45,165 nt of DNA from Caryophanales bacterium (GTDB lineage Bacteria; Bacillota; Bacilli; Exiguobacteriales; Exiguobacteriaceae). The notes beneath the pieces are model-generated. The model was not told the origin of the DNA and did not search any database. It was given only the letters and a program-made list of their open reading frames with translations. The first letter of the stretch is position 1. Each line of letters starts with the position of its first letter. Shown here in pieces: positions 36,072 to 44,969 of this stretch. A program made the translations under genes and the position numbers. The stretch is taken from positions 1 to 45,165 of the forward strand of contig CABIYO010000021.1 in assembly GCA_902362975.1 (NCBI GenBank), read 5' to 3'.

Positions 36072-37238
36072 ATGAATTTTACAAAACCCTTTATTAACGA
36101 AACATGGGAACGGATGGGCTTCAATGAGCCGACGCCGGTCCAAAAAGAAGCGTTCCCCCTATTATTAGATGGAAAAGACGTGACAATCGAGGCACCGACC
36201 GGAACGGGTAAGACACTCGCCTATCTCCTTCCAGCCATTGAAAAGATAGACCCTTCGAACGACCGCATCCAAGTCGTTGTCGTCGCCCCGACCCGTGAAC
36301 TTGTCATGCAGATTCAACAAGTCGCACAACGTTTCACCGAAAAAGGCGACGTCCGCATCGGTTCGTTCATCGGCGGTGTCGAATTGAAACGTCAAATCGA
36401 CCGAATCAAGAAAAAACCTCACTTGATCGTCGGGACGCCGGGGCGTCTCGTCGAGTTGATCGACAAGAAAAAATTGAAGCTCCACGAGACACATACCGTC
36501 ATTTTAGATGAGGCCGACCAAATCATCGACAGCGGTTTGACAGAGGCGGCTGAGCGCATCATCAAGCATACTGCGCATGAGCGTCAACTTGCACTCGTCT
36601 CGGCAACACTCACTGATTCACTCAAAGAGTGGGCATCACCGTTCATGAACGAACCGGCTCATATCAAAATCGAACGTGCCGTCAGCGATCAAGTGACATA
36701 CGGCTATCTGTTGACGACACGCCGGTATAAACCAGAACTTCTTCGTCGTCTTTCCCACGTCGACGGTGTGAAAGCACTCGCCTTCATCAACAACCGCTCG
36801 TTCTTGCCACCGCTTCGCGGAGAACTTGAAAAGTTGAAAGTGAACTACCGGATGCTCGACAGCTTGAAAGGGAAGCGCGAACGCGTCGAGACGCTACGCG
36901 AATTCCGTAAAGGCGAATACCCGCTCCTCATCACGACCGGTCTCGCTGCACGCGGTCTCGATATTGAAGACGTGACACACGTCGTCCATTTCGATTTACC
37001 GGAATCCATTGATGACTTCATTCACCGTTCTGGCCGTACCGCTCGTGGTAATGCGGGAGGGACCGTCCTTTCACTCGTGACGACAGATGACCTGCCGCAC
37101 TTGAAATCGTTCGCGCGTCAACTTGGTGTCGAGTTGAAAGAGCTCGAAATCTATCGCGGTGACGTGATTGAGAAACGGATTGAGGAGAAGCCTCCTGTCG
37201 TCAAACGTCCTGCGAACAAGCGAGGACCGCGCCGATGA
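36072..37238 (+). CDS. DEAD-box RNA helicase, YfmL type
   Basis: A 388-residue helicase with only the two RecA domains and a short basic tail (KRPANKRGPRR), much shorter than CshA at 18295. Motifs: Q motif GFNEPTPVQKEA, APTGTGKT, PTREL, TPGRL, DEAD, SAT, ARGLD and HRSGRTARG. ATG 36072 has AAGGAG upstream; the longer frame to 36015 overlaps the previous gene and its terminator. The size fits B. subtilis YfmL, a ribosome-assembly helicase. Overlaps the next gene by four bases. Confidence 0.88.
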   Translation: MNFTKPFINETWERMGFNEPTPVQKEAFPLLLDGKDVTIEAPTGTGKTLAYLLPAIEKIDPSNDRIQVVVVAPTRELVMQIQQVAQRFTEKGDVRIGSFIGGVELKRQIDRIKKKPHLIVGTPGRLVELIDKKKLKLHETHTVILDEADQIIDSGLTEAAERIIKHTAHERQLALVSATLTDSLKEWASPFMNEPAHIKIERAVSDQVTYGYLLTTRRYKPELLRRLSHVDGVKALAFINNRSFLPPLRGELEKLKVNYRMLDSLKGKRERVETLREFRKGEYPLLITTGLAARGLDIEDVTHVVHFDLPESIDDFIHRSGRTARGNAGGTVLSLVTTDDLPHLKSFARQLGVELKELEIYRGDVIEKRIEEKPPVVKRPANKRGPRR

Positions 37239-37879
37239 AAAAAGACCGGAAAGTAATTCCCTTCCCTTTGCTCGTCGAAGAGTCCGAATTGCTTGCCGAA
37301 CTGAAAAAGTTGTATGAGCAAGCGGCTCTTGCGCGAAGCACACAATGGACGAACTATATTCAAGAAATTGCATCGGAAGGGACATGGCACTTAAAAGATG
37401 CCGAACTCTTCCGTGACCTCTTCATCGATTGGGCCGTCTTCTTTGAGACGGATGAGGATGGGATGACACCCCATGGTCGCTACTTGGCCGACCATAAGAG
37501 CGACATGTCCCCTGCCCTCTATCACGCACTCCGTGGACTAGCCGTCCCGCGTTGTAGCATCTTTGAAGTCACAGAAGACGGTCAGTTAAAAGACTGGGAG
37601 TCAAAAGAGACATACGCTGTTCAGTTACCAGAAGAACGTGAGACCGGCGACCTCGTTCTCGGGAAGCTACTCGATATCCGAGGCAGTTGGCGTTTCGGTT
37701 CGGCGTTTCTCGCCTTACCTGCGAAGATGTCTGGGAATGTCGCCGATCTGTATATCGACTTTACAGATGAAGTCGGTCCCGGTGCCTTTTTGGAGCAGTT
37801 TCCGGAGTTCTGCGCGGAACTGATTGACTTGTTGCTCGATTTAGAAGAAGGCGTCATCATACCGAAACCATCAAAATAA
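37235..37879 (+). CDS. hypothetical protein cotranscribed with the YfmL-type helicase
   Basis: A 214-residue soluble protein, mixed alpha/beta and rich in acidic residues. It has a helical N-terminus (ESELLAELKKLYEQAALARS) and conserved-looking aromatic clusters (FIDWAVFFET, DIRGSWRFGSAFLALP), then ends in an acidic helix. It overlaps the helicase stop (ATGA), so the two are likely linked in function. No family was recognised. Confidence 0.7.
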   Translation: MKKDRKVIPFPLLVEESELLAELKKLYEQAALARSTQWTNYIQEIASEGTWHLKDAELFRDLFIDWAVFFETDEDGMTPHGRYLADHKSDMSPALYHALRGLAVPRCSIFEVTEDGQLKDWESKETYAVQLPEERETGDLVLGKLLDIRGSWRFGSAFLALPAKMSGNVADLYIDFTDEVGPGAFLEQFPEFCAELIDLLLDLEEGVIIPKPSK

Positions 37880-37908
37880 GCAAAGGGCCGCGGCCCTTTG
37901 CTTATTTT
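37878..37908. terminator. terminator after the 37235 gene
   Basis: gcaaagggccg (37880-37890) pairs perfectly with cggccctttgc (37891-37901), followed by TTATTTTT. It is shared with the end of the secreted-protein gene on the other strand. Confidence 0.85.
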
Positions 37909-39009
37909 TGTCTGACATATACGTCAATCTGTTTGAGCATATCACGCGCTTCTGCATTTTCAGGCGTGATTGCCGCACTCGAGATTTGTTTCCCATCCTC
38001 GTATACATCGATGACGATCCCGTCTTTCGCTTGGCGCGTTTGGTAAAGGCGACCATTTTCATAGAATGCGTGATCAACTGAATCAAGAACTTCCCGGGTC
38101 GTTTTTTTTCCCGGTGTTCAAGTCGATAACGACTTCTTCGCCGTCCTCATTTAAGGCGAACAGGTTGTGACCTGACACTGTATAATCCCAAAAGTCCTGA
38201 CCTTCAGACAATTGAACAACTTTCCCCGTTTTTGTATCGTAAGCGAAGAGTCCTGGATTCGGATCCTCAACATTGATTTCCTCTTCTCCTTCTCGAATCA
38301 CTTCGTACGAGCTAACACCGACAGAGATGTAACGAGTTTCTGTCACTTGAGAGGATACATCGGTAGCATAAAAACGATTCGTATTGATGACCTGGGTGAT
38401 AAATCCTTTGTCCATATTCACTTCTTTGACCGACACCTCATTCATCGCTTGATCAAACGTGGCGAGCATCGTTTTTTCTTCACCGTCATATCCATCTCGA
38501 TAGATTAGATTCAACTGATCATCATGCAGAAATACGCCTGACCATACCCCGTTCACGATGTCGTATATTTTTGAATCACTGGCATCGAACGAAAACGTCG
38601 ATAACTTTTCTCCATCTTCTTGTGTAAATACGATGAGCTCTTTCATCCCATTCTGACCGACCCCGATGTATCCGTCTTCTGTTCGAATCGATTCCGCATA
38701 CGTCATTCCGTTCATTTGTCGATGAATCGAACGTTCCCCCTCATTCAAACGTTCACGATATCGCAGTCCCTCAGCAATATAATTCAAGTTTGACGTGATA
38801 CGACTCTCATCCGTCGTCACTTCAAACCACTGTGCAACATCGTCCTCTGTGCCATACGTGACCTCTACCACCGCGTCTTCCCACACAGATGGATTCGAAC
38901 TGATGTCTAACGCCCAATCTGCTTTCGGTTCTGTCGCATCAACAGCAAACGTCCCAAGCCCAATCACGATGACCGCACCGAGCGCGGCCACATTCCACAT
39001 TCGTTTCAT
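37902..39009 (-). pseudogene. secreted/lipid-free extracellular protein, frame broken at a T8/A8 tract
   Basis: ATG 39009 (behind GAGGTGAG) opens a protein with a signal peptide (MKRMWNVAALGAVIVIGLGTF) and an extracytoplasmic domain of beta-repeat type (EDGYIGVGQNGMKELIVF, LFAYDTKTGKVVQL). After LNTGKK the frame meets eight A on the minus strand (plus T at 38102-38109) and stops at 38083. With seven A the frame runs on as TTREVLDSVDHAFYENGRLYQTR... to TAA at 37902, giving about 368 residues. The clean 66-residue continuation shows the true end. It may be an error, a phase-variable tract or slippage. It is the last gene of an ABC transporter operon. Confidence 0.75.
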
Positions 39010-39018
39010 CTTCTCACC

Positions 39019-39825
39019 TCACACATTCAATTTCGTCTGTAAAAATCTTCGACCTAGCCAAATCGTCACACTTGCCCATACGACCAATACCATACCGACG
39101 TACACGATCGTCTCATCATAAATCAATCGATTCAACAAGAATGCGTATCCTAAAATTGGAATGGTCAAGATGACAACTAGAATCGACAAGCTAAGTACCG
39201 GTGACCACATCGTCCGTTGCCAGAAACTTCGTTCAATCAACACGAATGTGAAGATGAAGAGCACAGCAATCGTGATTATCAATTGATGAATGACAAAGTT
39301 GATGAGCGAAGAAGGATACATAACCATTAACATCCCATGGTAGGAAATCGCTTGCTCGAATGAGCCTCCCATCGGTATCATCTTTCCATCAAACCAACTC
39401 GTGAACGCTATGTACTGTAATTTGAGGGCGATCCATTCGATGGCAAACAACCCTAACGTCATCATTAAAATGGTAGCGAGTTTAGCGAAGAACAAGGTCA
39501 TCCGCTTTTGTGGCATCGTGAGCAGTCGCATCATGAACGTCCCTCGTCCTTGAAAATCGCGATACCAGATCCATACGCTGTACAACAACATCGCTGCAAC
39601 GGCAATTCCGAGTGATAAAAGATACGGAGTGCCATTTAAGTAATTTAAAAATGATAGTTGATAGTCCGCATTCCCTTCACGTCGCAACTGTTCATAAAAG
39701 TTTGTTTCGTCCCATAAAAAGTAACCGAGATATCCAAACTGGACGACGAGAAGTCCTGCAACGAATATCAAAAATGGTTTCGTGACACGTTCAACTTCCC
39801 AACTCAATAGTTTCAATAGATTCAT
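39019..39825 (-). CDS. ABC transporter membrane subunit
   Basis: A 268-residue protein with six predicted membrane helices (for example LFFAKLATILMMTLGLFAIEW and LINFVIHQLIITIAVLFIFTF in parts). It lacks a recognisable EAA loop, as usual for ABC-2-type permeases. It overlaps the ATPase gene by four bases and is followed nine bases later by the secreted protein. Export is more likely than import because there is no binding-protein lipoprotein; the substrate is unknown. Confidence 0.75.
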   Translation of the reverse strand: MNLLKLLSWEVERVTKPFLIFVAGLLVVQFGYLGYFLWDETNFYEQLRREGNADYQLSFLNYLNGTPYLLSLGIAVAAMLLYSVWIWYRDFQGRGTFMMRLLTMPQKRMTLFFAKLATILMMTLGLFAIEWIALKLQYIAFTSWFDGKMIPMGGSFEQAISYHGMLMVMYPSSLINFVIHQLIITIAVLFIFTFVLIERSFWQRTMWSPVLSLSILVVILTIPILGYAFLLNRLIYDETIVYVGMVLVVWASVTIWLGRRFLQTKLNV

Positions 39826-40502
39826 GCCCCGTACTCCTCTCTCATCACATCGACGATCGACTTCCCGTGAATGAAACGGACATCCTCGACGTCAAACTCA
39901 CGAACGATGCGTCCGTTATTCAACATGACTGCCTTGTCGATCAAGTACTCGATATCCTCTATTTCATGTGTCGTAATGAGGACGCCCCGGCTCTCCATGA
40001 TTTCACTTGAGAACAGTTCAACAATCTGTTCTTTCGAAAAGACATCAATTCCTGAGAACGGCTCATCGAGCAATAGATAATCTGGGTCTTGGGCAATGCC
40101 GAGCGCAAGATTCGCTTTGGCGAGCGTCCCTTTCGATAACTCGCTCAACTTATCTTCCGGGAATAATTTAAAATCTTCGACGAGACGAGCAAATAATGTC
40201 GAATCAAATGTTGGATAAAAATCTTTCATAAACGCTTCACATTGCTCAATCGTGAAATGAATTGGGAACATCGCATGGTCGGCGACAAAGGCGACACGAT
40301 TCAAATCAATTGGTTTTCCATCAATCAATACCGAACCTTTATCGAAAGGTGTCAATCCCATGATGCCTTTCAATAACGTTGATTTCCCCGTCCCGTTCAG
40401 CCCAATCAGGCACGTGATTTCCCCTTTATTCGCTGTGAACGAAACGTCTTCAATGACTTGTTTCCGGCGATAGCGCTTTTTAACTCCCAACACTTCGATC
40501 AT
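39822..40502 (-). CDS. ABC transporter ATP-binding subunit (YtrB type)
   Basis: A 226-residue ATPase. Walker A is GLNGTGKST, Walker B LLLDEPFSGID and the switch His is in TTHEIED. The signature reads LSKGTLAKAN rather than LSGGQ, a variant seen in YtrB/GntR-linked transporters. AAGGAGGGG precedes ATG 40502. The start overlaps the GntR gene by 23 bases, so regulator and transporter are cotranscribed. Confidence 0.85.
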   Translation of the reverse strand: MIEVLGVKKRYRRKQVIEDVSFTANKGEITCLIGLNGTGKSTLLKGIMGLTPFDKGSVLIDGKPIDLNRVAFVADHAMFPIHFTIEQCEAFMKDFYPTFDSTLFARLVEDFKLFPEDKLSELSKGTLAKANLALGIAQDPDYLLLDEPFSGIDVFSKEQIVELFSSEIMESRGVLITTHEIEDIEYLIDKAVMLNNGRIVREFDVEDVRFIHGKSIVDVMREEYGA

Positions 40503-40866
40503 CGTACATCCCCTCCTTGTACTGTCGTTTAATCTTATCGACCAGCTCGTCTACCGAGACGTCGAGTTCTTGAATCGCTTCCACAAATACTGCGACCGCG
40601 TCATCTACAATCTCAGAGCGGATTTGTGCCAATACCGTACCATCTGTCGTTACACGACTCGGGCGATTTCGTTCGGTCGTAATCAATTGTTGGTCCTCCA
40701 TTTCTTTGAACGCTTTTTGAACGGTGTTCGGATTAATTTTTAAATCGTTTGCTAGTTCTCGCCGAGATGGCATCTCATCCCCGGCTCTCAGTTCACCGAG
40801 CGCCATCTTCTTCTTGAAGTAGTCGACGACTTGCAGGTAAACCGGTGTCCTCGTATTGAATTGCAT
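40480..40866 (-). CDS. GntR-family regulator, YtrA subfamily
   Basis: A 128-residue regulator: an N-terminal winged helix-turn-helix (PVYLQVVDYFKKKM, MPSRRELANDLKINPNTVQKAFKEME) and a very short C-terminal helical part, typical of the YtrA subfamily, which regulates ABC operons in response to cell-envelope stress. ATG 40866 has AAAGGTGA upstream; GTG 40875 and the next ATG are too close to it. The operator repeats at 40883-40935 are in its own promoter, implying autoregulation. Confidence 0.88.
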   Translation of the reverse strand: MQFNTRTPVYLQVVDYFKKKMALGELRAGDEMPSRRELANDLKINPNTVQKAFKEMEDQQLITTERNRPSRVTTDGTVLAQIRSEIVDDAVAVFVEAIQELDVSVDELVDKIKRQYKEGMYDDRSVGS

Positions 40867-40882
40867 GTTCATCACCTTTCTA

Positions 40883-40935
40883 AGTGTATGACATGGTTAA
40901 TACACTTTCTAACTGTATTATTAGTATAATACACT
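40883..40935. promoter_or_regulatory. repeated agtgtat/atacact operators of the GntR operon
   Basis: agtgtat (40883-40889) is inverted against atacact (40900-40906), and a second near-palindrome agtataatacact follows at 40923-40935. All lie between the GntR start and its expected promoter. Confidence 0.65.
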
Positions 40936-40967
40936 AAGACGTCAATCACTTTTTCAAATTTTCTCCA

Positions 40968-40999
40968 AACAAAAACATCTGACACGTGCGTCAGATGTT
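40968..40999 (-). terminator. terminator of the uridine-kinase-like gene
   Basis: aacatctgac (40974-40983) pairs with gtcagatgtt (40990-40999); on the minus strand a T-run follows. Confidence 0.82.
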
Positions 41000-41010
41000 A
41001 AAACGTTCAG

Positions 41011-41601
41011 TCAGAGCACGATGTCTGCCCCTCTTTTCGGGTCGACGTCCCGAAGATACAAATCTTCCCCTGCCCAGTATCGGCGCTTGTATTTCTCAAG
41101 CCGTGCTGTCGGATCACCGAGGTATGTATCCCGGTTCAATACTCGCTCGTACCGAATTTTTCGGGGACAGTCGAGATAAATCACATAGTCGAAATAAAAA
41201 CGCCATTCCGGACGTTGTAGAAAAATTCCTTCTACGACAACTGTATGTGCGAATGATATGTCCACGATCTCTTCTGCGATGACATCTCGTTCATACACGT
41301 AACGAGGTAACGTCAATTCTGTTATCCCATTCCTCAATGGACGAAACAGTTCACGTTCTAAACGCAAGACGTCCCATTGAAGTGCATAATACTCCACCGG
41401 TTCAGGCTGTCCGGTCTCATAGCGTCTGTCCCGTTCGACGATATAGTCATCGATGTGAAGAACGTAAACACTCGGCTCATTGCTTAAATGTGAGACGAGC
41501 GTCGTCTTGCCCGCTCCGCTCAGTCCATCAATCGCCACGACAAACGGTCGATTCTCTGAGTGCATCGAACGCGCCGCACGGATGACGTCTACTATGTTCA
41601 T
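41011..41601 (-). CDS. uridine kinase-like P-loop protein
   Basis: A 196-residue nucleoside-kinase-fold protein: P-loop GLSGAGKTT near residue 30, the Asp pair in HIDDY, VVVEGIFLQRPEW as the second strand with its acidic residue, and lid arginines in KIRYERVLNRD. The same family includes uridine and pantothenate-type kinases, and the substrate is not settled. ATG 41601 follows GAGGAGG; the longer frame from 41616 starts inside that site. Confidence 0.75.
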   Translation of the reverse strand: MNIVDVIRAARSMHSENRPFVVAIDGLSGAGKTTLVSHLSNEPSVYVLHIDDYIVERDRRYETGQPEPVEYYALQWDVLRLERELFRPLRNGITELTLPRYVYERDVIAEEIVDISFAHTVVVEGIFLQRPEWRFYFDYVIYLDCPRKIRYERVLNRDTYLGDPTARLEKYKRRYWAGEDLYLRDVDPKRGADIVL

Positions 41602-41617
41602 ATCGTTCCTCCTCACA

Positions 41618-41654
41618 CAAAAGAAGTCAGCTCACGAATGAGCTGACTTCAGTT
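41618..41654 (-). terminator. terminator of the ba3-type oxidase operon
   Basis: The 11-bp perfect stem gaagtcagctc (41623-41633) / gagctgacttc (41640-41650) is followed by TTTT on the minus strand, right after the subunit I stop. Confidence 0.85.
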
Positions 41655-43339
41655 TACCAGAGTACCCAACCACGCGCTCCTGGAGGCGCACTCTCAATCA
41701 AATGCCAGATTGGAACAGTGTATGCAAATGCGATCAAGACAAATGTCACGGTAATCCATAGCTTCCAATTCTCGAAGTAACGCGGTGTATCCATCGCCGC
41801 CTCTTCTGTCTCAGCGAGCGGGAATTCTTCTTCGCCTTTTGGAGCGAGGAATGACAAGTTGAACATCGAGTAGACGAAGATGAGAACAGAGATGAACAAA
41901 ATCGTTCCCCCGATTGCCATCATGACATGATATGGGATCCACTCACGCGTCAATGCATCCGAGAAATAAGTTGCCGGACCCGTACGACGTGGGTTCCCGT
42001 TCAGTCCTGAGATATGCATTGCATAGGACATAATCGCCATACCGAACGCCCATGTTCCTGCTTGAATCAATCCAAGCTTGTTCATCGCCTTCGTCAACGT
42101 GCGACCGCGTAGGACTGGTACGAGCCAGTACGCCGTTCCGAAGAAGGTCAAAGCGACGGCAGTTCCGACTGTGATATGGAAGTGCCCTGTGACCCAAAGC
42201 GTATTGTGAACCATCGCGTTCAATTGGTGCGACGCGTTGATGATTCCACCTGCACCTGCAGGAATGAAGAATAGCATTCCGACAAATGGTGCGAGGAAAC
42301 GAACATCGCCATACGGCATTTTCTTCACCCATCCGAACAGTCCTTTCGCGCCAAGGGCACGACCTCGAAGTTCAAACGTCGCAAAGAGCGAGAATGCTGT
42401 CATAAATGATGGGATGACGACTAAGAACGTCAAGATGACTTGAACGAATTTCCAGAACGGTTCAATCCCTGGCTCTGTCAACTGATGGTGGAAACCAACC
42501 GGGAATGAGAAGAGTAAGAACAGCAAGAACGCCATCCGCGCCAACGCATCCGAGAAGATCTTCCCACCAATCACTTTCGGTACGACCGTATACCACACGA
42601 TGTATGCCGGCATGAGCCAGAAATAAACGAGCGGGTGACCGAAGTACCAGAACAATGTACGAGATAACTCGATTCCGACTGTATCCGTCCATCCTAACGA
42701 GAGCGGAAGGAGTTGGAATAAAATCGTTGCTGCAACACCAAGTGTCGCAATGTCCCAAAGAAGCATCGTCATGATACTCATATATGCTGGAAGTGGTGGA
42801 TGAATACCAGGGTTGTCACGCTTGTAATCCGCATACATGCGGAACATCGCGAAAGACGACAACCATGTCCCGACTACGAATAACACGAGTCCGACATAGA
42901 AGAGCGGATCTGCCATGAGCGGCGCATAAAACGTATATAAGACCGTTCCTTTATTGGACAAAATCATGACGGTTATCATGACAGCACCGATGATGATCGT
43001 CCAAAAACCGAGCCACGCGACACGCGTCGGGAATGCTTCAAAGCGACCGAACGATTTCGCGAGTAACGCATATAAAAGGCCGATAATGAACATCGTCGTA
43101 AAGACGAGTCCAAGCATGATTCCGTGTGCAGTCAGAAGTTGATAGTATCCAAAGATTTCAGGAATGACACCCGTCCGAATCAATGTCTGAGTCAATCCAG
43201 CTAGCGCCCCAATCAAGATGGCGAGAACGGATACGAGAACGTGTCCGTAGGCAAGACGTGACTCTTTGGCTCCGATACTCGGAACCGGTACGCCGCGTTC
43301 CATCTCCCATTGCTTCAGTTTAGATGATACGTCATTCAT
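41654..43339 (-). CDS. cbaA: cytochrome b(o/a)3-type oxidase subunit I
   Basis: A 561-residue heme-copper oxidase core subunit with about 13-14 membrane helices. Heme/Cu ligands are visible as the His in TAHGIM (helix 2), WYFGHPLVYFW (Cu-B His with Tyr), the paired His of GFHHQ and the heme His pair in WVTGHFHITVG. Lack of the canonical D-channel motif and the sequence type fit the B-family (ba3). It follows subunit II without a gap and ends at a terminator. Confidence 0.93.
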   Translation of the reverse strand: MNDVSSKLKQWEMERGVPVPSIGAKESRLAYGHVLVSVLAILIGALAGLTQTLIRTGVIPEIFGYYQLLTAHGIMLGLVFTTMFIIGLLYALLAKSFGRFEAFPTRVAWLGFWTIIIGAVMITVMILSNKGTVLYTFYAPLMADPLFYVGLVLFVVGTWLSSFAMFRMYADYKRDNPGIHPPLPAYMSIMTMLLWDIATLGVAATILFQLLPLSLGWTDTVGIELSRTLFWYFGHPLVYFWLMPAYIVWYTVVPKVIGGKIFSDALARMAFLLFLLFSFPVGFHHQLTEPGIEPFWKFVQVILTFLVVIPSFMTAFSLFATFELRGRALGAKGLFGWVKKMPYGDVRFLAPFVGMLFFIPAGAGGIINASHQLNAMVHNTLWVTGHFHITVGTAVALTFFGTAYWLVPVLRGRTLTKAMNKLGLIQAGTWAFGMAIMSYAMHISGLNGNPRRTGPATYFSDALTREWIPYHVMMAIGGTILFISVLIFVYSMFNLSFLAPKGEEEFPLAETEEAAMDTPRYFENWKLWITVTFVLIAFAYTVPIWHLIESAPPGARGWVLW

Positions 43340-43810
43340 TTATTCCACCACCTTGATTTTAGTCGACATCATATGATGCCCTGTACCGCAATATTCGTTA
43401 CACAAGATTAAAAATTCGCCAGCTTCCTCGAATGTGTATGTCAACGAGTTGATATGTCCCGGAATGATCATCATGTTGACCGGTGTACCCGTCAACTGAA
43501 ATCCGTGGACAACGTCAGGTGATGTCACGAGGAACGTCACTTTTGCCCCTTTTGGGATTTCAACATTCCCTGGTGTGAACGTAAACGCTTGTGCAATCAT
43601 GACGAGCTCGTACTCATTTTCACCAATTTTATGAAGTCCTGGTTTGTCGAACGGAGCCGTCTGATTTACTTTTGCCGGGTCAATCAAGTCTGCATCCGAT
43701 GCGGGTTGATTACCTGCTGCGAATGCGGATACCCCGAGAACAGTCAGGAAGACTGCGAGTAGAATGATGCCGAATGTAAGCCAATATTTCTCTAATTTAT
43801 GAATATGCAT
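43340..43810 (-). CDS. cbaB: cytochrome b(o/a)3-type oxidase subunit II
   Basis: A 156-residue subunit with one N-terminal membrane helix and an outer cupredoxin domain carrying the CuA site: His in PDVVHGFQ, then CNEYCGTGHHMM, which supplies two Cys, His and Met. It takes electrons from cytochrome c. AGGAGGG lies before ATG 43810. Located between subunit IIa and subunit I genes. Confidence 0.92.
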   Translation of the reverse strand: MHIHKLEKYWLTFGIILLAVFLTVLGVSAFAAGNQPASDADLIDPAKVNQTAPFDKPGLHKIGENEYELVMIAQAFTFTPGNVEIPKGAKVTFLVTSPDVVHGFQLTGTPVNMMIIPGHINSLTYTFEEAGEFLILCNEYCGTGHHMMSTKIKVVE

Positions 43811-43834
43811 AATGAGACCCTCCTCCCTGAATTC

Positions 43835-43954
43835 TTATCGAGTGACGAATAAGTAAAAGACTGATGACCACATGGCGATGATGACACCCGCCACGATCAT
43901 GACCGATGTGAACGTTCCTTTTAAATTCGGTTCTTGCCCATCTTTATGTTCCAC
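43835..43954 (-). CDS. cytochrome oxidase subunit IIa (small)
   Basis: A 39-residue protein with one membrane helix (TFTSVMIVAGVIIAMWSSVF) following a short polar N-terminus, the layout of subunit IIa of ba3 oxidases. GTG 43954 has AAAGGGG 8 bases upstream and starts after the predicted transcription start. An ATG at 43984 would give 49 residues but lacks a binding site and falls near the transcription start itself. First gene of the operon. Confidence 0.75.
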   Translation of the reverse strand: MEHKDGQEPNLKGTFTSVMIVAGVIIAMWSSVFYLFVTR

Positions 43955-43988
43955 GTGTAAGACCCCTTTCGCTTGTTTTTCCATCTTT

Positions 43989-44032
43989 ATTGTATGCAAT
44001 CGCTTAGGTGATAATATGTGATATTTATCACT
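43989..44032 (-). promoter_or_regulatory. Fnr-type operator and promoter of the oxidase operon
   Basis: tgtgatatttatcact (44017-44032) fits the Fnr/Crp pattern TGTGA-N6-TCACA with one end base off. On the minus strand a -10 TACAAT (plus 43989-43994) follows. The operator centre is about 42 bp before the inferred start, the class II activator distance. Which regulator binds is inferred from the adjacent fnr. Confidence 0.6.
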
Positions 44033-44105
44033 CTAAAAGTGACAATCACATTAATTTTGCGTAGTTTCAACACATAAAGTTCACATTTGTATAAAACCAA
44101 TCCAC

Positions 44106-44134
44106 AAAAAAACCGCCTCCACATAGGGCGGTTT
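44106..44134 (-). terminator. terminator of fnr
   Basis: Minus-strand aaaccgcc (plus 44127-44134) pairs with ggcggttt (plus 44110-44117), followed by T residues; it overlaps the fnr stop codon. Confidence 0.8.
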
Positions 44135-44843
44135 ATAAACGACATATTCCTGCCGGGCAACCTTCGCAATGGCATAGCTCTTTTAAAAAGTCGACATCGC
44201 GAAGGATGATTGATTTCGTTGTTGTGCTGATGACTCCTTCTTTGCGCCACTGACTGATTAACCGATTCACCGTCTCACGCGGTGCACCAATCAACTGTCC
44301 GAGTTCTCCGTCAGACGGATGACGAGGAATCACGATTGCATCTTCTTCCTCCACTCCATGCATCGCGGCCATTCGAAGCAACGTCGAAGCCAATGCCCCA
44401 GGTTTTCCGTACAACAATAAGTCACGCACTTTCATCTCAGAGTGCTTACGCATCATCGATGTCCAGCGCAAGATTTCTCCGGCAAAACGGATATCACGTT
44501 GCATGAGCGACTCTAATTCTCGTTTTGAAATCGTTCCGATTGTACTCTCTTCAGTCGTTTCAATGCTATACGAACTAGGGAATGTCTCCACGATGTCAAA
44601 CTCACCAAAGAAATCATCCGATCCATACATGAACATGACGAGTGGATTTCCCTTTTTCGTGATTTTCGTGAATTTGACAGATCCACTCTTCAAATAAAAG
44701 AACTTATCACACTTCTCACCTTCCCAACACACGATACTCGCTTTTGGATGATGTTGAAGCGTCATCATTTCGAGTAACAGCTGTTTCGTTTCTTCTGAGA
44801 ATACAAAACTGTTCGGTTGGGTCGTTCCACATTGCATTGACAT
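44133..44843 (-). CDS. fnr: Fnr-type oxygen-sensing regulator
   Basis: A 236-residue Crp/Fnr-family protein. The cyclic-nucleotide-like beta-barrel contains FFYLKSGSVKFTK and DDFFGEFDIVE, and the C-terminal helix-turn-helix is DGELGQLIGAPRETVNRLISQW. The last residues carry CHCEGCPAGIC (C224, C226, C229, C234); the CX2CX4C part is the C-terminal [4Fe-4S] site of Bacillus-type Fnr, unlike the N-terminal site of E. coli FNR. ATG 44843 is preferred (GGAGGG upstream, if distant) over ATG 44882, which has none. It has its own promoter and terminator. Confidence 0.88.
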   Translation of the reverse strand: MSMQCGTTQPNSFVFSEETKQLLLEMMTLQHHPKASIVCWEGEKCDKFFYLKSGSVKFTKITKKGNPLVMFMYGSDDFFGEFDIVETFPSSYSIETTEESTIGTISKRELESLMQRDIRFAGEILRWTSMMRKHSEMKVRDLLLYGKPGALASTLLRMAAMHGVEEEDAIVIPRHPSDGELGQLIGAPRETVNRLISQWRKEGVISTTTKSIILRDVDFLKELCHCEGCPAGICRL

Positions 44844-44917
44844 AGGTCGGTGCTCCCTCCACGTTTCATTCGTCCGTTCCATTTATGACTTTATCATACA
44901 GGAGTGTGACAGGGAGT

Positions 44918-44946
44918 ATCATAAAAATATGTGACATTTCAAACAA
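44918..44946 (-). promoter_or_regulatory. promoter of fnr
   Basis: On the minus strand -35 TTGTTT (plus 44941-44946), a 17-bp spacer and -10 TATGAT (plus 44918-44923) lie about 75-100 bp before the fnr start. Confidence 0.6.
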
Positions 44947-44969
44947 TCTTTTGAAAATGATGAATTATA

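Noticed and set aside
37871..38086. Minus-strand ORF overlapping the end of the secreted-protein gene
   Set aside because: It is in a third frame. The true continuation is the frame that ends at 37902 and reads as a sensible protein.
44033..44060. Second Fnr-like site (gtgacaatcaca)
   Set aside because: The half-sites are only three bases apart, not six, so it does not fit the dimer spacing.
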